Part shown: positions 43,462-52,221 of the stretch, in pieces | How the letters are laid out: every line of letters starts with the position of its first letter | How positions within the stretch are numbered: the first letter of the stretch is position 1 | From: Streptomyces sp. NBC_01231 | GTDB taxonomy: Bacteria > Actinomycetota > Actinomycetes > Streptomycetales > Streptomycetaceae | Assembly: GCA_035999765.1 (NCBI GenBank) | Contig: CP108521.1 | Coordinates: 10,416,001 to 10,480,000 of the forward strand | Direction: 5' to 3' | DNA length: 64,000 nt | The notes under the pieces: model-generated | What the model saw: only the letters and a program-made list of their open reading frames with translations | Databases searched by the model: none | What the model was told of the DNA's origin: nothing | Made by a program: the position numbers and the translations under genes

Positions 43462-44069
43462 CGGCACCCCCGCGTGCGGCGTCCCCCGCTTCGCGAACGG
43501 TCCGCTCGCCGTCGTCGATGTCGAAGACGGTCAGGTGCTGGCGTACGGCGTCGGCGGCCTACTGCTGAACGTGCCGGCCAAGTCCCTCCCCTCCCTGGTC
43601 GACTGGACCTGAAGGAGGCGAAACAGGGTCAGCCGCGCATGTCCGGGCCGGGTAAGGACGCCGACCCGTTGCTTGTACTCACTGAGGCCGCGCTCGAGCG
43701 CTACGGCCTGCCCGTGACGCTCACCGAGGAGGAGCGGCTCGCCGGGCGGCTCCCGGAGGGGCACAAGGTCATCAAGCAACTGGCGCGCCCGGAGTGGAAG
43801 CTGACGAAGCGCGGGTGCGGACCGTGGGCGCGGATCTACCGTCCCGCGCAGAGCTCGGAGCGGGCCTGCGTTCAGCTGTGCATCCCCTCGTGGAACGCGC
43901 TCGACACCCGGCACTGGGCGAGGCGGCGCAGCTGCCGCCGGCGGACCTTGCCCGGCTCCTGGGTGCCTACGCGTCGAGGGTGATGACGCCCCGCGGGTCG
44001 ACGGCCGTGACCGGGCTGGAGTTGATGACCGCCTGCCATCCGCCGACCCGTGCGTCCGAGCCGGTATGA
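43462..44069 (+). pseudogene. Telomere-associated protein Tap remnant
   Basis: Three frames together give a stretch that looks like the N-terminal half of Streptomyces Tap: ANGPLAVVDVEDGQ and NVPAKSLPSLVDW in one frame; KQGQPRM, DPLLVLTEAALERYGLP, LPEGHKVIKQLARPEWKL and CGPWARIYRP in the next after a shift near 43608; then LARLLGAYASRVMTPRGST and VTGLELMTA in the third after a shift near 43916. Intact Tap is about 740 residues; only some 200 remain. The end overlaps the tpg-like ATG. It lies upstream of tpg, the normal tap-tpg order. Confidence 0.75.
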
Positions 44070-44622
44070 GCGTGTTCGGGGAGGACCTGGAAAAGGCGGT
44101 ACAGCGGGCGTTCACGCGCCCGGTCCCCAAGACGGCCTGCGCGCAGATGCGATATCTGGTCAAGCAGCTCAAGGGCACCAGGGCCGTCGCCCAGATGTTG
44201 CGGATCTCCCAGCGCACCGTGGAGCGCTCTGTGAAGGACCAGATCAAGAAGCCCCGCCCGGACCTCGCGGCCCGACTGGAGACCGAGGTGAAGAAGCGGT
44301 GGCAGCCACAGATCCGGGCCAAGGCACGGCAACAGGCGGCGACCACCGGCGGCATCGTCATCGACGCCCGCGCCCGCATCGGCTACACCGCGCCGATCGG
44401 CTCGACCGATGAGGATCGGATCCGGAACCTGACCGTGGCCCTGCCGCCGCAGTACGCTGCCCGCCTCTTCGACGCCCAGCAGGCCGGCACAACGACCAGC
44501 TCCCGCAAGAGATCGCCGCCGAAGGACCCAAGGAGGTCTACTTCCAGGACGGCGGCCGCCGCGCCGGAAGTCTGGAGGAAGTCCGCTTCACCGACATCGA
44601 GCACTTGGAGTTCGACCTGTAG
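44066..44622 (+). pseudogene. tpg: Telomere terminal protein Tpg, frameshifted
   Basis: The first 140 codons read as Tpg: EDLEKAVQRAFTRPVPKTA, QMRYLVKQLKGTRAVAQ, SQRTVERSVKDQIKKPRPD, TTGGIVIDARARIGYTAP and LTVALPPQYAARLFDAQ. At about 44489 one base is missing, and the frame drops into nonsense. The frame that starts at 44491 then restores NDQLPQEIAAEG, EVYFQDGGRR and FTDIEHLEFDL to a TAG at 44620-44622. Together the parts give the usual length of about 185 residues. Tpg caps the ends of linear Streptomyces replicons. A one-base sequencing error must be excluded. Confidence 0.88.
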
Positions 44623-44877
44623 GCCCAGCGCGACGAGTTCGTCGCATCCGGGTGAGACGGCTCCGGCGAAGCCGGGCGACGGTTGCAGCGACACAACGCA
44701 ACCACCTCCATCCCGATACCTGACATCGCGCAGCGCCGCCGTGACGGCTTCACGTAGCGGCCGAAGGCAACCAGCTGGCGAGGGTCGTCAGCGGCGCCCC
44801 ACTGGGCGGTTCCGGTCGGAAGCAGTACCCGCCGATGTCCATGTCGGCAATGTTCACGGCCGGTACGAGTGGCGACA

Positions 44878-44893
44878 ATTCCCTGCGGGGAAT
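44878..44893. promoter_or_regulatory. Palindromic operator before the XRE regulator
   Basis: ATTCCCTGCGGGGAAT, flanked by CGACA and GGCC. It lies 36 bases upstream of the regulator start. The same sequence context occurs at 46170-46192. Confidence 0.65.
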
Positions 44894-44928
44894 GGCCTGA
44901 GACCCTCCGCCGCCGCTACAACAAGCCC

Positions 44929-45708
44929 GTGGACTTCCCTCGTACTCTTCGCGAACGTCGTACCCGCCGTCATCTCAGCCAACTCGACCTGGCGCTGCGA
45001 GCGGGCACCACACAGCGCTATGTCAGCTTCATTGAATCCGGCAGGTCTGCCCCGGGCCGGACCATGGTCGTGCGCCTGGCCGAGTCGCTGGAGCTGCCGC
45101 TGCGGGAGCGCAACGAGCTGCTGCTGGCCGCCGGGTACGCGCCCGCCTACCCCGAGAGCTCACTCGACGATCCGGTGCTGGCCCCCGTGCGCACGGCAAT
45201 CGACCACATCCTTCGCGGGCATCTGCCGTATCCGGCACTGGTGGTGGACCGCGGCGGTGACTTGATCGCTGCGAACACTGCATTCGACCTGATCACCGAG
45301 GGTGCGGCCGCCGAGCTGGTGGGCCCGGGCACGAACGTGTACCGCCTGGCGCTGCATCCCGACGGACTGGCTCCCCGCATCCGCAATCTCGCCGAATGGG
45401 CGCGCCATATCCTGGCACGCCTCGGCCACCTGGAGGAGTTGCGCGACGAGCTCACCGGGTACGTTCCCGAGCTGGAGCCGTCCGCCGGAGTACTGGGTTT
45501 CGCAGTTCCGCTCCGTTTGCAGTCCTCGTACGGTGAGCTGCGCCTGATGACGACCGTGACGACCTTCGCCACCGCCGTCGACGTGACGCTTGCCGAGCTG
45601 AAGCTGGAGGCGTTCCTGCCGACGGACCCGGCGACGGCCGCGGCTCTCTCGACGGCCGCCGGGGGGATGGCTCGCGGTGCCGCCGGTCAGGAGCCCGGGA
45701 ACATGTAA
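44929..45708 (+). CDS. XRE-family regulator with MmyB-like ligand domain
   Basis: A 259-residue protein. The N-terminal HTH has LSQLDLALRAGTTQRYVSF and the MmyB-type C-terminal domain (about 95-255) has PALVVDRGGDLIAANTAF, NVYRLALHPDGLAPRI and GFAVPLRL. This family senses a small hydrophobic ligand and usually controls the gene next to it. GTG at 44929 is chosen for the residues VDFPRTLRERR. Its 3' end overlaps the SnoaL-like gene by 22 bases. Confidence 0.9.
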   Translation: MDFPRTLRERRTRRHLSQLDLALRAGTTQRYVSFIESGRSAPGRTMVVRLAESLELPLRERNELLLAAGYAPAYPESSLDDPVLAPVRTAIDHILRGHLPYPALVVDRGGDLIAANTAFDLITEGAAAELVGPGTNVYRLALHPDGLAPRIRNLAEWARHILARLGHLEELRDELTGYVPELEPSAGVLGFAVPLRLQSSYGELRLMTTVTTFATAVDVTLAELKLEAFLPTDPATAAALSTAAGGMARGAAGQEPGNM

Positions 45709-46109
45709 TCGGTCTTGATGCGGCCGTTGTCGTCGAGTACGAGAACGTCCGAACCGCCACCCACCACGTCACCGGTTTCGGTGGACACCGCCTCCCAACC
45801 GATCCTGACCACGCCATTGAGACGGATCGCGCCGGGGCGCGCCCGGAAGGCGAATCCCTGTTTCTCGACGAACTGTTCGTAGCTTCGCGCCACGCGGGTC
45901 TCGATGGCGTCGAATCCCTGAGCCTCCAGAGTCGGGTGGTCGAAGCCGAGTTCCGCGGCGGTCTCCCGTATCTCCGCAGGCGGGTGAAGGATGTGGGTGC
46001 CGTCCTCGGCCCAGAGTCGTTCGATGGCCGCGCGGCGCTCTGCGGCGTCGGGCACATTCCATTGAGCCGTGTAGCGGTCGGCCAGCTGCTGCGGGTCGAT
46101 ATCGATCAT
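45687..46109 (-). CDS. SnoaL/NTF2-like protein
   Basis: A 140-residue protein of the cystatin-like alpha+beta barrel (SnoaL/NTF2) type: LADRYTAQWNVPDAAERRAAIERLW at the N-terminus, then a beta sheet ending DVLVLDDNGRIKTDY. Members serve as isomerases, hydratases or binding proteins. It converges on the XRE regulator and bears the same palindrome as that gene 66 bases before its start, so it is very likely the regulator's target. ATG at 46109 follows AAGGAGACC closely. Confidence 0.85.
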   Translation of the reverse strand: MIDIDPQQLADRYTAQWNVPDAAERRAAIERLWAEDGTHILHPPAEIRETAAELGFDHPTLEAQGFDAIETRVARSYEQFVEKQGFAFRARPGAIRLNGVVRIGWEAVSTETGDVVGGGSDVLVLDDNGRIKTDYMFPGS

Positions 46110-46174
46110 CAAGGTCTCCTTGCCCTGGCAGGTCCATTCAGACCAGATCCTGCGGGGCGCGGTGGAGACCGACA

Positions 46175-46190
46175 ATTCCCTGTAGGGAAT
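46175..46190. promoter_or_regulatory. Palindromic operator before the SnoaL-like gene
   Basis: ATTCCCTGTAGGGAAT, a palindrome with seven-base arms around GT. With its flanks it differs from the copy at 44878-44893 by only two central bases. Confidence 0.65.
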
Positions 46191-46380
46191 GGGCCTTTCG
46201 AGTCAGCGCGATATCCGGCATGGCCCGGGTCAGAGGGAGCATGGTGGCGAGAACTGACATCGACCTGGCCGGTGTTCCTTCGTAGGCTGGCAGCCACTGC
46301 TCGTCACGCTCCCCACCACGCAGCCACAGAGGACCGGATGCCGAACCGTCAGACTTGTCCAGTACCTGACAGCAGCAGCG

Positions 46381-48261
46381 GTGGTTCTCACGCTGCTGAC
46401 CACAACGCCGACCACTGTTGCCGCCACTCCGAAGCCCGCAGTCTCCGAGGCCCCGGCCCAGACCAATTCCCCGGCTGTGGACAGCTGGCAGCCGCCGTTG
46501 TCCACCCGGGGCCGGTACATCGTCGATGCTCAGGGGCGCCGGTTCCGCCTGAAGTCGGCCAACTGGGACGGCGCGCAGGGCTCGTGGACAGGAAGCGGCA
46601 GCACCGACGAGCCCGCCAACCACCACGCCGGCCAGAACTCCTACGGAATGCCCCTCGGCCTTGACCGCGCCCCGCTGCCCGAGCTGCTCGCCGACTTCCA
46701 CGAACTCGGCATCAACAGCATCCGGCTGCCGTTCTCCAACGAGATGATCCACGCGACAGCTTCCGTGCCGGACGCCGCCGTCGCGGCCAACCCGCGGCTG
46801 CGCGGCAAAACGCCTCTACAGATCTACGACGCCGTGGTGGCCGACCTCACCCAGGACGGGTTCGCGGTCGTCCTCAACAACCATACGAACAGCTCCCGTT
46901 GGTGCTGCGGCGTCGACGGCAACGAACGGTGGAACAGCGGTCAGTCCACCCAGCAGTGGGCCGACGACTGGGTCTTCATGGCCCGCCGGTACGCCACCAA
47001 CTCCCGTGTCGTGGGGGCGGATCTCTACAACGAGGTACGCCGTGACGTCCTGGACGACCCCAACTGGGGTAGCGGAGACGACCACGACTGGTACGCCGCC
47101 GCCCAACTCGCCGCGGACCGCATCCTCACCGAGGCCAACCCCGAACTCCTCATCGTCATCGAGGGCATCAACTGGACCGGTCTGCCCGTCGACGGACTGC
47201 CGCACGACCGGCCCACCCTCACACCCGCGCGCACGCTCTCGCACACCCTCATGAACGCTCACAAGCTGGTCTACTCGGCCCACTTCTACGGCTACACAGG
47301 TCCCCGGCACAGTGGTGCCACCGGAATCGGCGAGACCCACGATCCCCGTTACCAGGACCTGGCCCGTGATCAGCTGTCCCAAGTCCTCGCCGACCAGGCC
47401 TTCTTCGTGACCACGGAAGGACAGCACTACACCGCGCCCGTGTGGATCAGCGAATTCGGCATCGGAGCCAACGAGACCGGCACCGCCGCCCGCGCCTGGT
47501 TCGGCAACATCACCGACTACTTCGCCGACCATGACGCCGACTTCGCCTACTGGCCCCTGGTCGGCTGGGAGGGCCACGACGACTGGGCCCTGCTGCGCTA
47601 CGACACCGCGGGGCGACGACACGGCGTCCTCGACCAGGGCGACTGGCGCGGCACCGCCTGGGATCATCTGATGACGTCCGCGACCCGCACCGGGTACATC
47701 GCGCCGGTGCCCGTCTGGCGCATGCTCACCACCGACCACGGCGACAGCGTGCGGTCCCTGCGGGTACGGGCCCGCGGCGACTGGGATCCGGGGGCCTACA
47801 AGGCCGTCTGCCCCGACGGCCTGCGGCTGATCGGCCTCAGCCACACCGGCGGCCGCGGCCTGTGCACCGACACGACCGTCGGCGACCTGCGCGCCGCAGG
47901 CGACGCCCAGACGGTGATCACCGACGAACGCCACGTCCCCCCAGGCCGTGACTGGGCCGGCGGCTACACCAAGTTCCAGTGCCCGGCCGGGCAGTTCCTC
48001 ATCGGCTACAGCCGCCGCGGTGACCGGGTGTCGGCGGCCCTGCGCGCGCCCGCCCGCACCTCACCGGGCCTCACCGGACGGACCGTCTGGTTCGACCGGT
48101 CCGACAGTCGGCCCGCTGACGGCGTCGGCGGCGACTTCGCCGAGGGCCACTACAAAGGCCAATGCGCCGCAGACGAGTACGCTGCCGGTATCGCCTTCAC
48201 CACCCGCCTGGCGAGCACGCCAGGCCCCGCGGCCTTGTTGTGCAGCCCGCTGCGCCCCTGA
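46381..48261 (+). CDS. GH5-type glycoside hydrolase with C-terminal domain; N-terminus uncertain
   Basis: A TIM-barrel hydrolase of about 626 residues. YNEVRRD at 47032 carries the acid/base Glu and WISEFG at 47452 the nucleophile Glu, as in GH5 endoglucanases. The last 190 residues are a separate domain of unknown type with paired cysteines (CPDGLRLIG, LCTDTT, CPAGQFLIGYSRRG, CAADEYAAGI). The signal-like core LVQYLTAAAVVLTLL begins upstream of the GTG at 46381, and the nearest good start (ATG 46338) is one base out of frame, so an N-terminal frameshift is suspected. The mature enzyme should be secreted. Confidence 0.85.
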   Translation: MVLTLLTTTPTTVAATPKPAVSEAPAQTNSPAVDSWQPPLSTRGRYIVDAQGRRFRLKSANWDGAQGSWTGSGSTDEPANHHAGQNSYGMPLGLDRAPLPELLADFHELGINSIRLPFSNEMIHATASVPDAAVAANPRLRGKTPLQIYDAVVADLTQDGFAVVLNNHTNSSRWCCGVDGNERWNSGQSTQQWADDWVFMARRYATNSRVVGADLYNEVRRDVLDDPNWGSGDDHDWYAAAQLAADRILTEANPELLIVIEGINWTGLPVDGLPHDRPTLTPARTLSHTLMNAHKLVYSAHFYGYTGPRHSGATGIGETHDPRYQDLARDQLSQVLADQAFFVTTEGQHYTAPVWISEFGIGANETGTAARAWFGNITDYFADHDADFAYWPLVGWEGHDDWALLRYDTAGRRHGVLDQGDWRGTAWDHLMTSATRTGYIAPVPVWRMLTTDHGDSVRSLRVRARGDWDPGAYKAVCPDGLRLIGLSHTGGRGLCTDTTVGDLRAAGDAQTVITDERHVPPGRDWAGGYTKFQCPAGQFLIGYSRRGDRVSAALRAPARTSPGLTGRTVWFDRSDSRPADGVGGDFAEGHYKGQCAADEYAAGIAFTTRLASTPGPAALLCSPLRP

Positions 48262-48414
48262 CCCGCGCTCGCCGTAGGGCCCACTGCGGATACCGAGGCG
48301 TCTCAGAACCCCCGCGGAATTGTCCGTGATCAGTAACAGGCGGATCCCGCGGTGCCCTTTCTCCGTCCTGATGGATGCACGGGATCCACCAAGACGACGA
48401 GAAACAGGGCGGAC

Positions 48415-49188
48415 ATGGCGCGGCATGGCGGACGGGGATGGCATGGCCGGGTACTCGCGGCGGCGGTCGGGGTGACAGCGTTGGCGGCCGCCACCTCGGT
48501 ATGGACCGCGCAGGCCGGGCCCGTCGACGAGCGGCAGGCCGGAGCGGGCGTCTCCGCACCGGGTTCCGGCACCGGCGGGGCGCCGGTGTCGGTGGACATC
48601 GCCCATGCCTCGGACCAAGGCGCCCGCGGCGTCAACATCACCATCGACGACGGGCCGGACCCGGCCTGGACACCGCAGGTGCTGGAAGTGCTCCGGGAGA
48701 ACGGCGTGAAGGCGACCTTCTGCATGGTGGGCACGCAGGCCCAAGCCCATCCGGACCTGGTGAAGGCGGTGGTGGCGGCCGGGCACCGGCTGTGTGACCA
48801 CACGGTCTCCCACGACACCACCATGGACACCAACTCCCACGCGTACCAGTCGCAGCAGATCCTGGACGCCGAACGCATGATCACCAAAGCCTCCGGGGGT
48901 GTCCGGCCGCTGTACTACCGGGCGCCGGGCGGTGCCTTCACCCCCTACAGCAGGCAGCTCGCCGCATCCCGGGGGATGCGGCCGCTGGGCTGGAACGTCG
49001 ACTCCAAGGACTTCGAGCGCCCCGGCACCGACGCCATCGTCGCCACCGTCAAGAACGAGATATCCAACGGCCCGACCGTCCTCTTCCACGACGCGGGCGG
49101 CGAGCGCTCCCAGACCGTGGCCGCCCTGCGCGAGGTCCTGCCGTGGCTGAAGCAGCAGGGATACTCCTTCGGCTTCCCGGTGCGCTGA
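48415..49188 (+). CDS. Secreted polysaccharide deacetylase
   Basis: A 257-residue protein with a signal peptide (about 35 residues, ending near AQAGP) and a NodB-like deacetylase domain. TIDDGPD holds the catalytic and metal aspartates, DHTVSHDT the metal histidines, YRAPGGAF the third motif and VLFHDAG the fourth. It would remove acetyl groups from chitin, peptidoglycan or a similar polymer. ATG at 48415 follows GGGCGG. It lies 154 bases after the GH5 gene in the same direction. Confidence 0.92.
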   Translation: MARHGGRGWHGRVLAAAVGVTALAAATSVWTAQAGPVDERQAGAGVSAPGSGTGGAPVSVDIAHASDQGARGVNITIDDGPDPAWTPQVLEVLRENGVKATFCMVGTQAQAHPDLVKAVVAAGHRLCDHTVSHDTTMDTNSHAYQSQQILDAERMITKASGGVRPLYYRAPGGAFTPYSRQLAASRGMRPLGWNVDSKDFERPGTDAIVATVKNEISNGPTVLFHDAGGERSQTVAALREVLPWLKQQGYSFGFPVR

Positions 49189-49232
49189 GCACCAACGCGG
49201 CGCCGTGAGCCCAGCCGACACGCCCATGCAGG

Positions 49233-49768
49233 TCATCGGCCGACTCCGGTCAGCGCGACGGTGGCCTGCCACAGCCTGCCTGCCGTCTCCCCGTCGAGGC
49301 CGGCCTTGCCCGGCTTGCGTACGGTGGGGTGGCCCTTGATGCTGCCGGGCCCGTCCGGGCCGACGTAGGCGTTGCCGGGCACGTTCTGCGTCGCGGCGTA
49401 GAGGATGGACAGGGCTCCGCGTTCCGGGTCGTTGAGCAGGAAGGAAAGGCGGTTGATGGCGTTGGCCGGCGAGTGGGCGGCCAGCTGGGTCGTCGCGATG
49501 CCGGGGTGGGCGAGCACCGACCGCACACGGCTGCCCGAGGCGGTCAGCCGCCGCTGCAACTCCAGGGAGAACAGCACGCCCGCGAGCTTGGAGTCCTGGT
49601 AGGCGTTCATCCCGTTGTACGTGCGCGTGCGCCAGTCGAGGTCGTCGACGTCCAGCTTGGACTGCCGGTGCAGCTGGCTGGTCACCGTGACCACACGGTC
49701 GGTCAGGTGCGGCAGGAGCAAGATTGGCCAGGGCGAAGGGGCCGGTGTAGTTCGTCGCCGTCGGCACG
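49233..49768 (-). pseudogene. Short-chain dehydrogenase remnant
   Basis: The C-terminal two thirds of an SDR are readable: TDRVVTVTSQLHRQ, then YNGMNAYQDSKLAGVLFSLE with the catalytic Tyr and Lys, and RSVLAHPGIATTQL. Upstream, VPTATNYTGPFALANL is in another frame, so a shift lies near 49725. The Rossmann N-terminus with TGxxxGxG is missing. The gene is truncated and frameshifted. Confidence 0.8.
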
Positions 49769-49878
49769 TCCAGACAACCATGTCGTTCGCAGCACCATCC
49801 CCTCCGAGGTAGTCCCAGCCCGTCCAGGTGCCGCCGATGACGTGACACACCACGAACGGGCGAGGTGACCTCTGGTGG

Positions 49879-50337
49879 TCACATCTTGCGGAAGTCCCAG
49901 GAGAGGGTTTTCGACGGTGTCAGTCGGATCCACGCATGCCGGCCGTCGTGCGGCATTGTCTCCAGACCGAAGTTCTTGCGAGCGAACAATGGTTCCACTG
50001 CGTCGAGTTCGGCGCACGGTTCTCCGGTGCGGGGGATCTCCCCCACGAACTCCACAACGCCTGACAACTCGACCCCGCGAAGCTCTCCGTACCCCTCACC
50101 GGAGTCGATGACGATCGCCACCCGGGGGTCGTGCCGAAGGTCGGCCCACCGCTTGCTGCGCACGATGGAGTACAGCCACACCGAGGTACCGTCCCATGCG
50201 AACCAGAGGGCACTGAGATGCGGGGCACCGTCGTTCGAGACCGTAGCGACCCGGCATGTGCGCTGGGTGGCGAGGAACTCGTCCAACTCGTCCTGCGTCA
50301 TCATGATCTTCCGGCTCCTGCGCTGAGGTGCAGCCAT
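49879..50337 (-). CDS. PPOX-class flavin/F420-type oxidoreductase
   Basis: A 152-residue split-barrel protein of the pyridoxamine-phosphate-oxidase superfamily. TCRVATVSNDGAPHLSALWF and VWLYSIVRSKRWADLRHDPRVAIVID are the two conserved segments that bind the flavin or deazaflavin phosphate. Actinomycete members often use F420, but the cofactor is not proven. ATG at 50337. Confidence 0.88.
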   Translation of the reverse strand: MAAPQRRSRKIMMTQDELDEFLATQRTCRVATVSNDGAPHLSALWFAWDGTSVWLYSIVRSKRWADLRHDPRVAIVIDSGEGYGELRGVELSGVVEFVGEIPRTGEPCAELDAVEPLFARKNFGLETMPHDGRHAWIRLTPSKTLSWDFRKM

Positions 50338-50711
50338 GCGAGCCTCTCTTCTCTTGCGTCAGGGGCGTCGGCGCATCGGGGCGTCGTGTCTGGGCGTCTT
50401 GGTGAAGATAGTCCTTTGCGTAGCGTCAGAAGAATGGGCCATCAGCCATAAGCCTGCAATGGCTGGGGACCCAGTATCGGCTCACAAGCCGATTACTGCG
50501 GCCCGCGCCGCATGCGTGACTGGCTCAGCCGACGGGGTGGCCGAGGGCCGTGGACATGGAAAGTGGACAGGGTAGTCCGATTAGGTGTGGTCGGCTGGGC
50601 CAGGGCGGGCTGGTGCAGCGCACCGAGGGCGCTGTCACCTGCCTCCCGTGGCGCGGCGGTGCCCCCTTCGCACCCAAGGCGAGCCACGGACACGACAATG
50701 CGCGCACGTTC
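50338..50711. other. Gene-free stretch
   Basis: 374 bases between the PPOX gene start and the terminator at 50712. Open frames on both strands lack family likeness and good starts. The PPOX promoter should be here. Confidence 0.5.
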
Positions 50712-50745
50712 GCCTGTGGCCCGCATCCGTGTGCGGGCCACAGGC
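50712..50745 (-). terminator. Strong hairpin terminator
   Basis: GCCTGTGGCCCGCA (50712-50725) pairs perfectly with TGCGGGCCACAGGC (50732-50745); the loop is six bases. It lies 25 bases beyond the stop of the secreted repeat protein gene. Confidence 0.8.
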
Positions 50746-50770
50746 GGTCCGTACCGTCAGGGATCCTCCG

Positions 50771-52156
50771 TCAGCGGATCCCGCGCGAGACCAGCAGGCC
50801 GCAGGACTCCGTCACGCTGTCACACGCGGCGTTGCCCGCGGCCCATACGGCGCGGGTGCCGGGAATGTCTTCGATGTCGAAGATCGTGCTGCCCCAGCTC
50901 GTCGAGGTGAGTTCCGCCGGAAGGTCCTCGGCGGTCCAAGTGGTGCCGTCCCAGCGGGAGAGCCGCGAGTGGCTGTCGCCCTGGGACAGCCAGCCCGCGA
51001 CCCAGACGCCCCCCGAGCCGTCCGCGCCCGCGGCGTTCACTTCGTCGATCCCGGGGGCGGGCAGCTGCTGCCACCTGCGGCCGTCCCAGCGCGCGGAGAG
51101 CAGCCCGCTCGGCACCTGGGGGTCGTTGGTCTTGCCGAGCACATGAACCGTTCCGCGCCTGGTCGACACGATGTGGTTGGCTATCCAGCCGGATCCGTAC
51201 TCGTACGGGCCGGGGATGGCCTTCACCGTCCAGCGGCGGCCGTCGAAGTGGTAGAGCAGGGGCTTGGCGACACCGTCCGTTTCACTGTGCGCGCTGACCC
51301 ACACGTCGTCGGGTCCGGTGCCCGCGATGGCCGAGGGCTCCACCGGACTGCCGTCCGGTGCCTGGGGCAGTGCCGTACGGCTCCACTTGCGGCCGTCCCA
51401 GTGCTCCAGCTGCCCGGAGTACGCCTTGGCGGGGTCCGCCGCTGTCGGGTTCCAGTCCATGGTGGTCAGCCACATGGAGTCCGCGCCCACCGACTCCAGG
51501 TTCAGCACGAAACGGACCGAGCCCTTGGCGGGTGCCGGACGCGACACCGGCTTCCAGCGGGTGCCGTCCCAGTGCTGGAGCACGATCGGGCTGGCGGTCT
51601 CGGGGAGCGCGGAGCCCTTGCGGAGCCGGTCCGCCAGGGTGTCCGGCAGCCGGTCCAGGAGCGTGTCCGGCAGCCGGCGGGCTGTGGGGCGCTCCGGCAT
51701 CCGGGCTGCGGCTGAGGAGGCGGTGCCGACTTCGATGTCGCTGTACGTCCCGGCCGCCCAGACGTCGTCCGGGCCCGAGGCGGCCACCGCGTCGAACTTC
51801 GCGGGTCTGCCGCCGGTGTCCGCGGGCGGAACATCGCTCCATCGGGTGCCGTCCCAGTGCTTGGCCACCGGAACCGAAAACCAGGACTCGTCGAATGTGT
51901 TGCCAACCGCCCACGCGTCGGTCCGGCCCGTCGCGGTGGCGTCGTAGAAGTCCGTCGACTGCGCCGCGGACAGCGGTAATGCCAGTTTCCAGGACGTCTT
52001 CGCGAGGGCGGCCTCTTGCCCGGCCGGCGCTTGCGCCTGCGCCTGCGCCTGCGCCTTCGCCTGCGCGGCATACGGTGTGAGCGCGATGGCGCAGGCCGCG
52101 AGCGCGGTGGCCACGCGGGTGGCGGGTGAAGCCAACCGTCGTACGGGTGTTGTCAT
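50771..52156 (-). CDS. Secreted propeller-like repeat protein with a TTA codon
   Basis: A 461-residue exported protein. After a signal peptide and an AQAQAQAQ spacer come repeats with HWDGTRW, HWDGTRW, HWDGRKW, HFDGRRW, RWDGRRW and RWDGTTW, each paired with GPDDVWAAG-type strands, which suggests a six- to seven-bladed beta-propeller. The role is unknown; binding of a surface partner is possible. Codon 60 is TTA (51977-51979), so translation would depend on the bldA tRNA. It lies downstream of the sigma/CU044 pair on the same strand, with a 65-base gap. Confidence 0.85.
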   Translation of the reverse strand: MTTPVRRLASPATRVATALAACAIALTPYAAQAKAQAQAQAQAPAGQEAALAKTSWKLALPLSAAQSTDFYDATATGRTDAWAVGNTFDESWFSVPVAKHWDGTRWSDVPPADTGGRPAKFDAVAASGPDDVWAAGTYSDIEVGTASSAAARMPERPTARRLPDTLLDRLPDTLADRLRKGSALPETASPIVLQHWDGTRWKPVSRPAPAKGSVRFVLNLESVGADSMWLTTMDWNPTAADPAKAYSGQLEHWDGRKWSRTALPQAPDGSPVEPSAIAGTGPDDVWVSAHSETDGVAKPLLYHFDGRRWTVKAIPGPYEYGSGWIANHIVSTRRGTVHVLGKTNDPQVPSGLLSARWDGRRWQQLPAPGIDEVNAAGADGSGGVWVAGWLSQGDSHSRLSRWDGTTWTAEDLPAELTSTSWGSTIFDIEDIPGTRAVWAAGNAACDSVTESCGLLVSRGIR

Positions 52157-52221
52157 CTTCTCCTGTGCTCCTACTGGTTGCCGTGCTCTTGCTGAAAGGT
52201 GTTCCGCCGGATCACGCGCGC

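Noticed and set aside
48061..49848. A 595-codon minus-strand frame
   Set aside because: Most of it is antisense to the deacetylase; only its first part touches the SDR remnant, which is annotated separately.
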